Shown piece after piece: positions 24,041 through 32,747 of a DNA stretch of 41,904 nt (position 1 is the first letter of the stretch; every line of letters begins with the position of its first letter). Source of the DNA: DATKLL01 sp035542475 (GTDB lineage: Bacteria > Desulfobacterota > Syntrophia > Syntrophales > UBA2185); NCBI GenBank assembly GCA_035542475.1, contig DATKLL010000071.1, forward strand, positions 1 to 41,904. Direction: 5' to 3'. The translations under genes and the position numbers were made by a program. The notes beneath the pieces are model-generated. The model saw only the letters and a list, made by a program, of their open reading frames with translations, was not told where the DNA came from and did no database searches.

Positions 24041-25447
24041 ATGTATTACGATTATTGGGGTCTAAAAAAACCGCCCTTTGATAATGTACCGGACCCGACA
24101 ATGTATGCCGAGTGTCATGTTTCGATGGAAAATGCAATAGCGGAAACCCTGTTTGCCATAGAGGAAGGGAATGAATGTGTAGCGGTGATTGTTGGTGATG
24201 TTGGTCTGGGGAAAACCCTATCCATTCGAATAATTATTGATTCTCTCGATCCCGATAAATATAAAATTGCACTGGTAACTAATCCCGATATGTCTTTTAT
24301 TGAGCTTTTAAGGGAGATCATAGGCCAACTCATCGGAAAGCAGTGTGAAGAAAGAAGAAAAATTAATCTGCTCGAAATATTTAACAAGATTTTGTTCGAT
24401 ACTATAGATTCAGGAAGGAAGGTGTTGGTATTCGTTGATGAGGCGAATGCAATGTCTCCCGCTAATCTGGAAAGCCTGAGGCTTCTCACAAATATGCAGG
24501 AGGATCAGAGAAATTTATTTACGATTGTGCTTGTAGGTCAGCTCGAACTTGCCCGGCGATTGGAGCATCCCAAACGGGCGAATCTTTTTCAGCGTATTGG
24601 GACATTCAGCAGGATTGACAAAATTGAATCTGAGGATTTGGTGAAGGCTTATGTTGAGACGCGGCTGAAGCTGGCTGGCGGACTAAGGCCTATTTTTACA
24701 AATGATGCCTATGGCTTTTTATGGGAATATTCCGAACGCGGTGTGCCCCGTCTGATAAATAAAATCAGCAAATTATCATTAAAAGCAGGGGAAACAAATC
24801 AATTTACTCAAATTTCCGGGGAAGTTGTTCATCAGATTGGTGAACGCTTCCGGCATCTGGCAGGGCCGGCCGTTCAGAAGAGAAAACCGCGAAAGAGGGT
24901 TGAAAGTGATGCTATGGAAGAATCGGTTGATGATAAGACATTAAAGGCATCCATCGATTCCTCTGCACTTTCAGTAGAAGCTTTTATGGATCGGCGCCAA
25001 ACCGATGATTTTCATGAGGAAGAAAAAGTTGAGACTGTAGAAGAGATAGCAGAGTCTTTTACAAAAGAAGCAGAACAGGAGAAAGAGAGGGAATTTGCAG
25101 AACAGGTTCCTGCGATTGAGGAGATGCAGGAAACTCAGACGGCAGCCGAAACGGCTGAGGAAGAGCCTGCGCCAGCGGCAATGCCGGAGCCTAAGGCAGC
25201 GGCACCAGCGATAAAAAAAGAAATTTTAGAAGAAATGGATGTCGGTGGTTACAGGATATCAATAAACGTTCCGCGTCACATCGTTGAACAAACGCAGTCA
25301 ACTTCGCACGAGCACCGGATAAGAGTAGCCGGGGCTCTGGCGGCACAAATCCTGAAAAAACATCCGGAACTGACAACTTCCTCGGTAGATGATCCTATTT
25401 CTATATGGAGTGATATACGGGAGTTCATTGCAAATAGGCTTAGATAA
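24041..25447 (+). CDS. ExeA/GspA-like AAA ATPase with acidic linker and C-terminal domain
   Basis: 468 residues, preceded by GGAGG nine bases before the ATG. It starts YYDYWGLKKPPFDNVPDP, the hallmark of ExeA-type secretion ATPases. Walker A GDVGLGKT (52-59) and Walker B LVFVDEA (129-135), then a sensor region and a winged-helix end of the AAA module to about 275. Residues about 280-395 are Glu/Ala-rich, low-complexity and probably unstructured. A conserved-looking domain of about 70 residues (VGGYRISINVPRHIVEQTQ ... IWSDIREFIANRL) closes the protein. There is no transmembrane or peptidoglycan-binding domain, unlike GspA. It is likely cotranscribed with the HTH gene. Confidence 0.85.
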   Translation: MYYDYWGLKKPPFDNVPDPTMYAECHVSMENAIAETLFAIEEGNECVAVIVGDVGLGKTLSIRIIIDSLDPDKYKIALVTNPDMSFIELLREIIGQLIGKQCEERRKINLLEIFNKILFDTIDSGRKVLVFVDEANAMSPANLESLRLLTNMQEDQRNLFTIVLVGQLELARRLEHPKRANLFQRIGTFSRIDKIESEDLVKAYVETRLKLAGGLRPIFTNDAYGFLWEYSERGVPRLINKISKLSLKAGETNQFTQISGEVVHQIGERFRHLAGPAVQKRKPRKRVESDAMEESVDDKTLKASIDSSALSVEAFMDRRQTDDFHEEEKVETVEEIAESFTKEAEQEKEREFAEQVPAIEEMQETQTAAETAEEEPAPAAMPEPKAAAPAIKKEILEEMDVGGYRISINVPRHIVEQTQSTSHEHRIRVAGALAAQILKKHPELTTSSVDDPISIWSDIREFIANRLR

Positions 25448-25621
25448 GGAGGAAAATAAATTCTCCATAGATATCTTGCACACAAAAACCGGGATTTTTT
25501 CCAGCGATTACAAGGAAATGGGATAAGGTTAATCAAAGTCTAGGGTCACATTCTGATCTTGAATAAAAAATAATCCATTAAAAAAAATCAAATGTTTCCA
25601 CATAGACTTTTATTCCCATTA

Positions 25622-26527
25622 CTACATATTTCCCTTTGTAATTTCCTCTAGCAGTTGCTTAGCTCTTGACTTTTGTGAATTGATGGAAAGTGCAAAATGA
25701 AGCCTGCGAATAATTCCTTCTTTATTTACACTACCCGGGTTTGATCGATACTGGTTATACTGAATTTGCGCTAGATTAACGTTGGCTTCCTCTTGGAAAG
25801 GATTTAATGCTAGGGATTTCTGGTAAGACGTGATCGCATCCTCATAATGTTTTGTAATTTCGTAAATAGACCCCAGATTATTCCACGCTTCAGAGTTGTT
25901 AGAGTCAAACGTCAGTGCACGCTTAAAGAATTCAATGCCCTTCTCATAGTCACCTAACTGAACATACAGGTTTCCCAGATTAAAAAGGGCCTTTTCATGG
26001 GAGGGATTTTTTGCCAGAACTTCCTGATACGCCTGTATTGCTTCGTCAAACATGTCGTAATGATCGTACAGAAGGGCCAAAAAGAAGCGGGGTGACTCAG
26101 CATTTGGGTCTGCTTCAATAGCGTTTTTATAACGCTCCTCGGCACCGTGATAATTTCCCTCCAATTCAGCGATATGCCCTAAATTAATTATGGCTTCAAC
26201 ATTTCCCTGGTCCAGAGCTAAAGCTCGTTCGTAAATCTGCTTTGCACTTCCCAATCTGCCCATTTTCTCATATACATAGCCGAGGTTATTATACGCCTCC
26301 GGATTGTTCGGTTCCAGTTCGGTTACCCTCTGCAGACATATCAGGGCCCATTCATAATCCTCCCTGTGGAGGTAAATGAACCCCAGATTGACGTATGAAG
26401 CTGTAAATGTTGGATCAAGGATAATACTTCTTTTGTAGGCTTCTATAGCCTTGTCGGATTGAGGGTCAATAAGGTCGGTTCTACATCCTTTCATGAACCA
26501 TTCTCTGGCAGAAGTTTTCTGATTCAT
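25622..26527 (-). CDS. Tetratricopeptide-repeat protein
   Basis: About 301 residues from ATG 26527 (AGGTG upstream); GTG 26539 would add four. At least seven TPR units run from about residue 25 to 260, with the W-LG-Y-A-P pattern clear in AYNNLGYVYEKMGRLGSAKQ and AWNNLGSIYEITKHYEDA. No signal peptide or transmembrane segment is seen, so it is probably a cytoplasmic protein-interaction scaffold. No catalytic domain. It converges with the ATPase gene across 174 bp without a clear terminator. Partner and function are unknown. Confidence 0.88.
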   Translation of the reverse strand: MNQKTSAREWFMKGCRTDLIDPQSDKAIEAYKRSIILDPTFTASYVNLGFIYLHREDYEWALICLQRVTELEPNNPEAYNNLGYVYEKMGRLGSAKQIYERALALDQGNVEAIINLGHIAELEGNYHGAEERYKNAIEADPNAESPRFFLALLYDHYDMFDEAIQAYQEVLAKNPSHEKALFNLGNLYVQLGDYEKGIEFFKRALTFDSNNSEAWNNLGSIYEITKHYEDAITSYQKSLALNPFQEEANVNLAQIQYNQYRSNPGSVNKEGIIRRLHFALSINSQKSRAKQLLEEITKGNM

Positions 26528-26647
26528 TGAAACAGGCACCTGTCATGAAATGAAATTCGCTCTGATATATAATGTACGATTACCTATCAGCTATTTTAAA
26601 TTCTTGTCAAGAGGGAAAGGCCTTAAATAGTTTAAATGTTTTTGTAA

Positions 26648-27793
26648 TTATTTTGCTATTTCGTCTTCCGTAAGGTAACAGGCCGGATCTGGAGCCCAGA
26701 TGTCTCCCGTGACTGCCTCTGCCCTGGCCCGGAAATTTCCTCCGCAGATATCAAGCCAGCGGCAGACGGCACACCTCCCTTTCACATATTTCTTTTTGTC
26801 TTTAAGTCGCATCATCAGTTCGTTTGATGTGTCAATCCAGATCTCACTGAACGGACGTGTTCGCACATTGCCAAACGATATGTCCCTCCAGAACTGGTCA
26901 GCATAAACTTCTCCATCCCAACTCACACAACCAATACCGATCCCGGAACTGTTGCCTTCATTTACTTGAAGGAGAGACAAAATTTCCTTTGCCCGCTCAG
27001 GATCTTCCTTCTGTGTACGCAGATAAAGATATGGTCCATCGGCATGGTTATCTACTGTAAGTATCTCTTTTAGCTTTCCCCGTTCGAAAAGGTCATGTGT
27101 TCTGTTCACGATGATATCAATAACTTTCCGTGATTCTTCGTGAGACAAGTCTTCTTCAATCAGTTTTGATCCACGTCCCGAATAGACCAGGTGATAAAAA
27201 CATGCCCGTGGGATATTTTCCTCTTCAATTAGATCAAAAATAGCGGGGATGTCGGAAAAATTTTTCCTGTTCATGGTGAAACGAACACCTACTTTAATTC
27301 CCGCATCCCTGCAGATTCTGATCCCCTTGAGGGTCATATCAAAGGCTCCCTTAACGCCCCGGAAGCGGTCATGTGTTATTTTCATCCCGTCAAGGCTTAC
27401 GCCGACATAAGAGATGCCTGTTTTTTTCAAAACGTCTGCCATTTTTTTTGTCAGCAGTGTTGCATTGGTTGATATGACAGCCCGCATTCCCTGGTCTAAT
27501 GCAAACTGAACCAGCTCAGGCAGGTCCTCCCTCATTAGGGGTTCTCCGCCGGAAAAAAGAATTACCGGAGATCCGAAGGCGGCGAGATCGGAGATCAGCT
27601 TCTTCCCTTCCACTGTTGTTAATTCATTTTTGTACTGTACGTTTCGGGAATTGGAGTAGCAATGTATGCACTTAAGGTTACATCTTCTCGTCATGTTCCA
27701 GACGACAACAGGTCGTTTATGCTTCTCGCTTCCATAACGTAAAGCATCCATGGTTTCTGCTGCGCCACAATATAATCTTGAAATACTTATCAT
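26648..27793 (-). CDS. ahbC: AhbC/NirJ-type radical SAM SPASM protein (siroheme-derived haem pathway)
   Basis: 381 residues. The N-terminus ISISRLYCGAAETMDALRYG followed by KRPVVVWNMTRRCNLKCIHC is the signature of 12,18-didecarboxysiroheme deacetylase AhbC and the related NirJ. The radical SAM cysteines are C38, C42 and C45; SGGEP follows near 80. The C-terminal SPASM region has further cysteines in IGCVSWDG, GRCAVCRWLDICGG and DPACY, ligands of a second cluster. AhbC removes two acetate side chains from didecarboxysiroheme on the way to haem in sulfate reducers and methanogens. The other ahb genes are not nearby, so the assignment rests on sequence. The AhbC-NirJ distinction would need phylogeny. 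Confidence 0.82.
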   Translation of the reverse strand: MISISRLYCGAAETMDALRYGSEKHKRPVVVWNMTRRCNLKCIHCYSNSRNVQYKNELTTVEGKKLISDLAAFGSPVILFSGGEPLMREDLPELVQFALDQGMRAVISTNATLLTKKMADVLKKTGISYVGVSLDGMKITHDRFRGVKGAFDMTLKGIRICRDAGIKVGVRFTMNRKNFSDIPAIFDLIEEENIPRACFYHLVYSGRGSKLIEEDLSHEESRKVIDIIVNRTHDLFERGKLKEILTVDNHADGPYLYLRTQKEDPERAKEILSLLQVNEGNSSGIGIGCVSWDGEVYADQFWRDISFGNVRTRPFSEIWIDTSNELMMRLKDKKKYVKGRCAVCRWLDICGGNFRARAEAVTGDIWAPDPACYLTEDEIAK

Positions 27794-27873
27794 ATATTTG
27801 CTTTAGAGCTTTCTTTCATACTCCTTACTCAAGCTAGCAAGGTAAGCTCCGGATTATGAGTGTGTACAAGAAG

Positions 27874-28317
27874 CTACCAATTGTGCCCTTTTCCCTTACC
27901 TTTACCCTTTCCCTTGCCCGGGCTTTCACCTGGCTCACCGCTCAGGACAAAATCACCGCGTTTCAGGGCGTGAAATTCAGGTGACCCCGGTTTGATACCA
28001 AGACTCTTGGCGATCACTCCCCATCCTTTCCCTCTGTTAGCCTGGTATACTTGTACGACCCTTTCGGGCGGCTTATGGGCAAACTGGCCTAGCTGGAAGA
28101 CCATGAAGGCATCGGCTGGAGCGGAGACAGTGCCGATTACGGCATGAACCTGCGGCAATGGTACGCCGAACTGGGCGCTAATTTTTGCGGAAAAGCCATT
28201 CATATCAGCCCGGGCTTGAATATTAAGGTCGTTAAGGAAACCGTCAAGTCCTCCTCCGGCATTAGCCAGGCCGTTTAAGAGGATAAGCATCATCGCTGCG
28301 AAGATGATTTTTTTCAT
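27874..28317 (-). CDS. Secreted protein with Gly-Lys repeat tail, function unknown
   Basis: 147 residues from ATG 28317, chosen because GGAGGG lies six bases upstream and a clear signal peptide begins there (MKKIIFAAMMLILLNGLANA, 1-20). The mature part has an alpha-helical region with GWGVIAKSLGIKPGSPEFHALKRGD (about 98-122) and ends in an alternating GKGKGKGKG tail (about 136-144), strongly basic. No enzyme motif is seen. Similar short secreted proteins occur, as I recall, in Geobacter-like bacteria. It follows the ahbC-like gene's upstream region and is probably monocistronic. Confidence 0.78.
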   Translation of the reverse strand: MKKIIFAAMMLILLNGLANAGGGLDGFLNDLNIQARADMNGFSAKISAQFGVPLPQVHAVIGTVSAPADAFMVFQLGQFAHKPPERVVQVYQANRGKGWGVIAKSLGIKPGSPEFHALKRGDFVLSGEPGESPGKGKGKGKGKGHNW

Positions 28318-28512
28318 CGAGATCCCTCCGGCAAAAATTGTAATTAAGAGCATTACCTTTCAAGGCTTAGAAGTATAGGGAAAAGTACTCTTGTATGTCA
28401 AGGAAAAAGGGGCACAAGATGTTGTGTAAACGGCACTATCTCACAAACGGCATGGCGGAAATTTTCGTTAAGATTAATCTGCAGGACTTGGAAGGAAGAT
28501 TGAAGAAACGAG

Positions 28513-30093
28513 CTATATATGGATTTCCAGCTCCCGTTTTACCAAGCGCCTATCCGGGAAAAAGACCTGTTCGTTAAGTAATTCCCAGGCTCGTTCCTTA
28601 TTGAAATCGGAAACACGTCCATCCTTGATATCTATGACGCCCTGATTTCTGAGATCCCATAATACCTGCTGAATCTCAAATGGGTCTTTTCTGGTGTATC
28701 TCGCCAGATCATCAAGAGGGTCCTTGTTGTCCGGCAAGGGCCATTCGTAACAAAAATAGAGAACGGAAATCAGACTAACCCATGACTGGGTGAGTTCTCC
28801 GAGTACTGTACCTGTCTGCTTGATTCTGTTTGAAAATTCTTTTAGCATATAAAGGGAAACCTCGCCGCTTTCCCGTAAGAGATTGCGAAACGTGTTACCG
28901 TCAATGACAGCCACATTGCTGTCCTCCGTGGCTTGTACTGAAGCGGTACGAGGTGCATCGATCAATGCTGCCATCTCGCCAAAGTACTGTCCGGGGCCCA
29001 TTTCAGCAAGCGCCTTTTTTACCTGGCCGGTGATTTTCTCCACGCGTACATTACCCATGAGTATGTAGTACATTTCTTCTCCCGTATCTCCCTGTCTGAA
29101 GATATAGTCACCTTTGGGATACATGCGTCCAAATTTCCTGAACAGGCGTTCTTCTATTTTCATAAATTTCTTTCCGGGCTTTAAAAAAGCCTTTTCCAGG
29201 AGAATCAGATTCCTTCTCTGGTAAGAGGAAATGAGCTCTGCGCAGAATAAGAGGATCAAAGCCACATAAAAAACCCAGATTACAAGTATGACTACGGTTT
29301 CCAGGGAACCGAAGATCACATGGTATCTGGCGTACTTGGATACATACCAGGTGAAAAAGTGTTTGGCGATTTCCGTTAAAACGGAAAAGATGGCTGCGCC
29401 GGTAAACGCACTGACCAGAGTGACTTTTACTGTAGGGATAACTTTATAGACGATTGTAAAAAATGCAACTATCAGAAGGTAAGGCAGTATATAACGAAAC
29501 AGGGCTCCGTGCAGGACGGGGAGGATTACAAACTGTTTACCGGAGAGCAGTGGTTGCTCCGCAATGAGTGCTGACATATAGGTAATTCCCACACTGGCGA
29601 TGCCGACAGTCCATCCCATAGGAATCATCGAGATGGCAAGCAGTTTGGATACAAAATAGTTCCTATACTTCCTTGAACGGAAAATGATGTTCATAGCTTT
29701 CTCTATGGCATTGAAGATCATTGCGGAAAACCAGATCAGACTGAGGATTCCAACCCAGCCCAGGACATGTTTTTTTTGCTCGATATGGCCAAGCTGTTTA
29801 AGGAGGGATTCCGAAAAGTAGGGGTGAAATCCTTGAATGGTTTCGATCAGCTCATGCTGAACAAAGGGTCGCGTGCCAAAAATGTAGTTTGCCGCAATCA
29901 TGGTTAGTATAAAGAGTGGAATAAAGGATAAGATCGCATACAGTGAAATAGCCGCGGCCTGATTGGCATTGCTGTTGTACTTGTAATTTTTGATTGCATC
30001 CCACAGTATGTCCCATACGGCGGCAAGGATCAGGTGTGGCTTCTCCATCCTATTTTCCCATCTCTGATATGTTTGTCTGGTTTTGTCGGTCAT
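28513..30093 (-). CDS. YihY/BrkB membrane protein fused to a cNMP-binding domain
   Basis: 526 residues. Residues about 25-295 are a YihY/BrkB module with six transmembrane helices and the family patterns LYAILSFIPLFI and FYVALILLFCAEL. Residues about 315-430 are a cyclic-nucleotide-binding domain with an intact phosphate cassette GEMAALIDAPRTAS (372-385). Residues about 435-526 resemble a winged helix (DPFEIQQVLWDLRNQGVIDI). YihY proteins were once called RNase BN, but that activity is not theirs; their role is unknown. The fusion suggests ligand-controlled membrane function. The start could also be ATG 30048. It is divergent from the peptide-binding lipoprotein gene. Confidence 0.88.
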   Translation of the reverse strand: MTDKTRQTYQRWENRMEKPHLILAAVWDILWDAIKNYKYNSNANQAAAISLYAILSFIPLFILTMIAANYIFGTRPFVQHELIETIQGFHPYFSESLLKQLGHIEQKKHVLGWVGILSLIWFSAMIFNAIEKAMNIIFRSRKYRNYFVSKLLAISMIPMGWTVGIASVGITYMSALIAEQPLLSGKQFVILPVLHGALFRYILPYLLIVAFFTIVYKVIPTVKVTLVSAFTGAAIFSVLTEIAKHFFTWYVSKYARYHVIFGSLETVVILVIWVFYVALILLFCAELISSYQRRNLILLEKAFLKPGKKFMKIEERLFRKFGRMYPKGDYIFRQGDTGEEMYYILMGNVRVEKITGQVKKALAEMGPGQYFGEMAALIDAPRTASVQATEDSNVAVIDGNTFRNLLRESGEVSLYMLKEFSNRIKQTGTVLGELTQSWVSLISVLYFCYEWPLPDNKDPLDDLARYTRKDPFEIQQVLWDLRNQGVIDIKDGRVSDFNKERAWELLNEQVFFPDRRLVKRELEIHI

Positions 30094-30266
30094 GTGCTGA
30101 CACTTTCAGGAAATGTCTGTACAGCGGGTACTATTCATATTGTTTTATGTGGAGAAATTCCACGTGAGCCGAGGCAAAAGTATAGGGTAGCGGTATGGGT
30201 GTGTCAAGCGCAAAGAAGTTCAGAATTTAATTGAAAAGGTATCTTGTATCCTGTAATCTTCCCGGC

Positions 30267-31901
30267 ATGAAGATTTCAAAGTTTATCGCGATTGTCATTG
30301 TCATACATGTTGCCTTGTGGGCTTGCAGCCAGAAGGAACAGGATAAAGTCGATAGGAACCTTGCCGATTCCGGGCCTGCCTATGGGGACATCATTGTGGA
30401 GGGATCCAGCGGCGATGCCAGTAATCTGATACCCATTTTATCTTCAGACAGCACGTCCCATGGTATAGCCTCTATGGTTTATAACGGTCTGGTTAAGTAT
30501 GACAAGGACATTAATATCGTAGGGGACCTGGCTGAGTCGTGGGAAATCTCAAAGAGTGGGCTGGTGATTACCTTTCATCTCAGAAGAGGGGTGAAGTGGC
30601 ATGACGGTTATCCTTTTACCGCTCGAGATGTCCTCTTTACCTATAAGGTTACAATCGACCCCAAGACGCCCACCGCTTATTCAGGTGACTTCCTTAAGGT
30701 CAAGAAAGCCGATGTCCTTAATGACTATACCATCCGGGTTACTTATGATAAGCCCTTTGCCCCGGCCCTTATGAGCTGGGGTACGCCTGTCTTGCCGAAG
30801 CATCTTCTGGAGGAAAAGGATATCACGACATCGCCCCTGGCTCGTCATCCTATAGGCACAGGGCCGTACATATTTAGGGAGTGGCTGCCCGGCCAGAAGA
30901 TTGTCCTCGTCTCCAATCCAGACTATTTTGAAGGCAGACCGTATATTGACGGTTATATCATGCGGATCATACCCGATACGGCCACCATGTTTCTAGAATT
31001 GCGCGCAAACGGCATTGATCGGATGAACCTGACACCCCTGCAATATACAAGACAGACGGAAAATAATTTATTCCGGAAGAACTTTAACAAGTACCGGTAT
31101 CTTTCTTTCTCCTACACTTACCTGGGCTATAATCTCAATAATCCTCTGTTTAAGGACAAGCGTGTACGGCAGGCCATCGCTTACGGCATCAATAAAGATG
31201 AGATCATCCAGGGTATTCTGCTAGGATTAGGCAAAGAGGCCACAGGTCCCTATAAGCCGGGCACCTGGGTCTACAACCCAAATGTAAAACAGTATCCCTA
31301 TGATCCCGGGAAGGCGAGTGAGCTGCTGGCAGCTGCCGGCTGGAGAGATACTGATGGTGACGGTATACTGGATAAAGACGGCCAGCCCTTTGTTTTTGAA
31401 ATTATCACAAATCAGGGAAATGAAATCAGGGCAAAAACTGCCGAGATTATCCAGAGGCGTCTGTCTGAAATAGGCATCAGGGTCAAGATCAGGGTCCTTG
31501 AATGGGCCGCGTTTGTTAACGATTTTATCAATAAGCGCCGCTTTGACGCAACAATCCTGGGCTGGACTATACCTCTGGATCCCGATATCTACGATGTCTG
31601 GCATTCAAGTAAGACAGGACCGCAGGAGTTGAACTTCATATCCTACAAGAACGATGAGGTCGATAAATTGATAGAAAAGGGAAGGGGCACCTTTGACCAG
31701 AAAGAGAGGAAAAAATACTATGACAGAATACAGGAGATACTGGCGGAGGAGCAGCCGTATCTATTCCTCTATGTGCCCGATGCACTGCCGATTATCCAGG
31801 CCCGTTTTCATGGTATTGAGCCGGCGCCCCTCGGCATCGGATATAATTTTATCAAGTGGTATGTTCCGAAAGAAGAACAGAAACTGGTCATGGAGAGATA
31901 A
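30267..31901 (+). CDS. Orphan peptide/nickel-type ABC substrate-binding lipoprotein
   Basis: Family 5 solute-binding protein (DppA/OppA/NikA fold), 544 residues from ATG 30267. The signal peptide ends in a lipobox ALWAC with lipidated C20. Typical features are LVKYDKDINIVGDLAESWEIS, the VKWHDGYPFTARDVLFTY motif, IGTGPYIFREW, and KDKRVRQAIAYGINKDEII. Substrate specificity cannot be read out. No permease or ATPase genes are adjacent, so it must work with components elsewhere or serve as a sensor. A weak hairpin (31909-31930) follows the stop. Confidence 0.92.
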   Translation: MKISKFIAIVIVIHVALWACSQKEQDKVDRNLADSGPAYGDIIVEGSSGDASNLIPILSSDSTSHGIASMVYNGLVKYDKDINIVGDLAESWEISKSGLVITFHLRRGVKWHDGYPFTARDVLFTYKVTIDPKTPTAYSGDFLKVKKADVLNDYTIRVTYDKPFAPALMSWGTPVLPKHLLEEKDITTSPLARHPIGTGPYIFREWLPGQKIVLVSNPDYFEGRPYIDGYIMRIIPDTATMFLELRANGIDRMNLTPLQYTRQTENNLFRKNFNKYRYLSFSYTYLGYNLNNPLFKDKRVRQAIAYGINKDEIIQGILLGLGKEATGPYKPGTWVYNPNVKQYPYDPGKASELLAAAGWRDTDGDGILDKDGQPFVFEIITNQGNEIRAKTAEIIQRRLSEIGIRVKIRVLEWAAFVNDFINKRRFDATILGWTIPLDPDIYDVWHSSKTGPQELNFISYKNDEVDKLIEKGRGTFDQKERKKYYDRIQEILAEEQPYLFLYVPDALPIIQARFHGIEPAPLGIGYNFIKWYVPKEEQKLVMER

Positions 31902-32098
31902 TTTTTAATACCAGTTATTTCTAGTATTTTCTCAATGATTTTTTAATATTGCATTTTCATGTTTTCATGTCTTAAATGATCCGCGCATCGAAATGATGTC
32001 TTAGCAAGTGTCGCTGTAATTTTCAATAATTCAAAAAACCAATTCAGTTAACAGACCGTAAAACCAGAGTCTTGCAAATCAAGCTTAAGAGGTGCTCC

Positions 32099-32551
32099 AT
32101 GAAATCAAGGAAGGGATTTACACTGGTTGAGTTAATTATAACGCTTGCCATATTGGCAATCATTGCGGGAATCGGAGGATTGCAGCTGCACAATTTTGTA
32201 ATTAACAAAAATCTTGAATCGGCGGCAAGAGATATCGAGTCTGACTTCTTCGTATGCAAGGAAAGGGCAGTTTCTGAGAATACGCTATATAAGATCATTT
32301 TTGATGTTGATGGACACAGCTATACGATTCAACCCGATACACCGGAAGCTGTCACCAAGCATCTTGCGTCATTCGGACAGGATATCAAAATCGACAGCGC
32401 CAGCTTCGGCAGCGGGAGGACAGTTCACTTTCTTACAAGGGGAACCATCTCACCTTACGGTAATATCAAACTGAAAAACAGCAGACAATCCAAAGCTACG
32501 ATAAAGGTAAATATAACAGGAAGAACATATGTTAAGCTTGATCCCAAATAG
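32099..32551 (+). CDS. Type II secretion / type IV pseudopilin (GspH-like)
   Basis: 150 residues from ATG 32099, with AAGAGGTG upstream; the longer frame from 32072 has no such site. Prepilin motif MKSRKG/FTLVEL, cleavage after G6, E at +5 of the mature protein, followed by the hydrophobic N-terminal helix (about 7-30). The globular part (about 40-150) has the GspH/FimT layout (ARDIESDFFVCKERAVSENT ... YTIQPDT ... VHFLTRGTISPYG). It should be processed by a prepilin peptidase and join a pilus or pseudopilus. It stands alone here, with no assembly genes in the window. Confidence 0.88.
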   Translation: MKSRKGFTLVELIITLAILAIIAGIGGLQLHNFVINKNLESAARDIESDFFVCKERAVSENTLYKIIFDVDGHSYTIQPDTPEAVTKHLASFGQDIKIDSASFGSGRTVHFLTRGTISPYGNIKLKNSRQSKATIKVNITGRTYVKLDPK

Positions 32552-32689
32552 CAGGAAGAGTTATATTTAAGGACATATTTTGATGTCCCGAAAATTAATA
32601 ATTCCGCTGAACTTCCTTTATCCAAAGCTTGAGCCCGACTCACCGCAATAATTTTTAGACAAATCATTAGGAATTATCACAAACACATA

Positions 32690-32723
32690 AAAAAAGAGGG
32701 CCGGAAATATAACCCTCTTTTAG
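32690..32723 (-). terminator. Rho-independent terminator after the outer-membrane barrel gene
   Basis: The stem AAAAGAGGG (32692-32700) pairs perfectly with CCCTCTTTT (32713-32721) around a 12-base loop. On the minus strand it is followed by a run of T residues, so it efficiently ends transcription from the barrel gene 25 bp upstream. On the plus strand the tract is shorter, but it may also stop readthrough from the pseudopilin gene. Confidence 0.85.
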
Positions 32724-32747
32724 AAGTCCAGTCCTGGGGGAATCGAA

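Noticed and set aside
23450..25447. HTH plus ATPase as a Mu-like transposition module (excisionase and MuB-type ATPase)
   Set aside because: No transposase, integrase or terminal repeats flank the genes, and the ATPase N-terminus is of the ExeA secretion type.
25448..25621. Terminator between the convergent ATPase and TPR genes
   Set aside because: Only a four-pair GGAG/CTCC hairpin and scattered T runs are present; not enough to call.
28395..28577. 60-codon plus-strand frame between the GK-tail protein and the YihY fusion
   Set aside because: It overlaps the end of the YihY-fusion gene on the other strand, has no convincing ribosome site and a composition that follows the antisense constraint.
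28513..30093. Ribonuclease BN label for the YihY-domain protein
   Set aside because: That name came from an old misassignment of the family; the protein is a polytopic membrane protein without nuclease motifs.
30267..32551. Peptide-binding lipoprotein and pseudopilin as one operon
   Set aside because: Nearly 200 bp with a hairpin separate them and the functions are unrelated.
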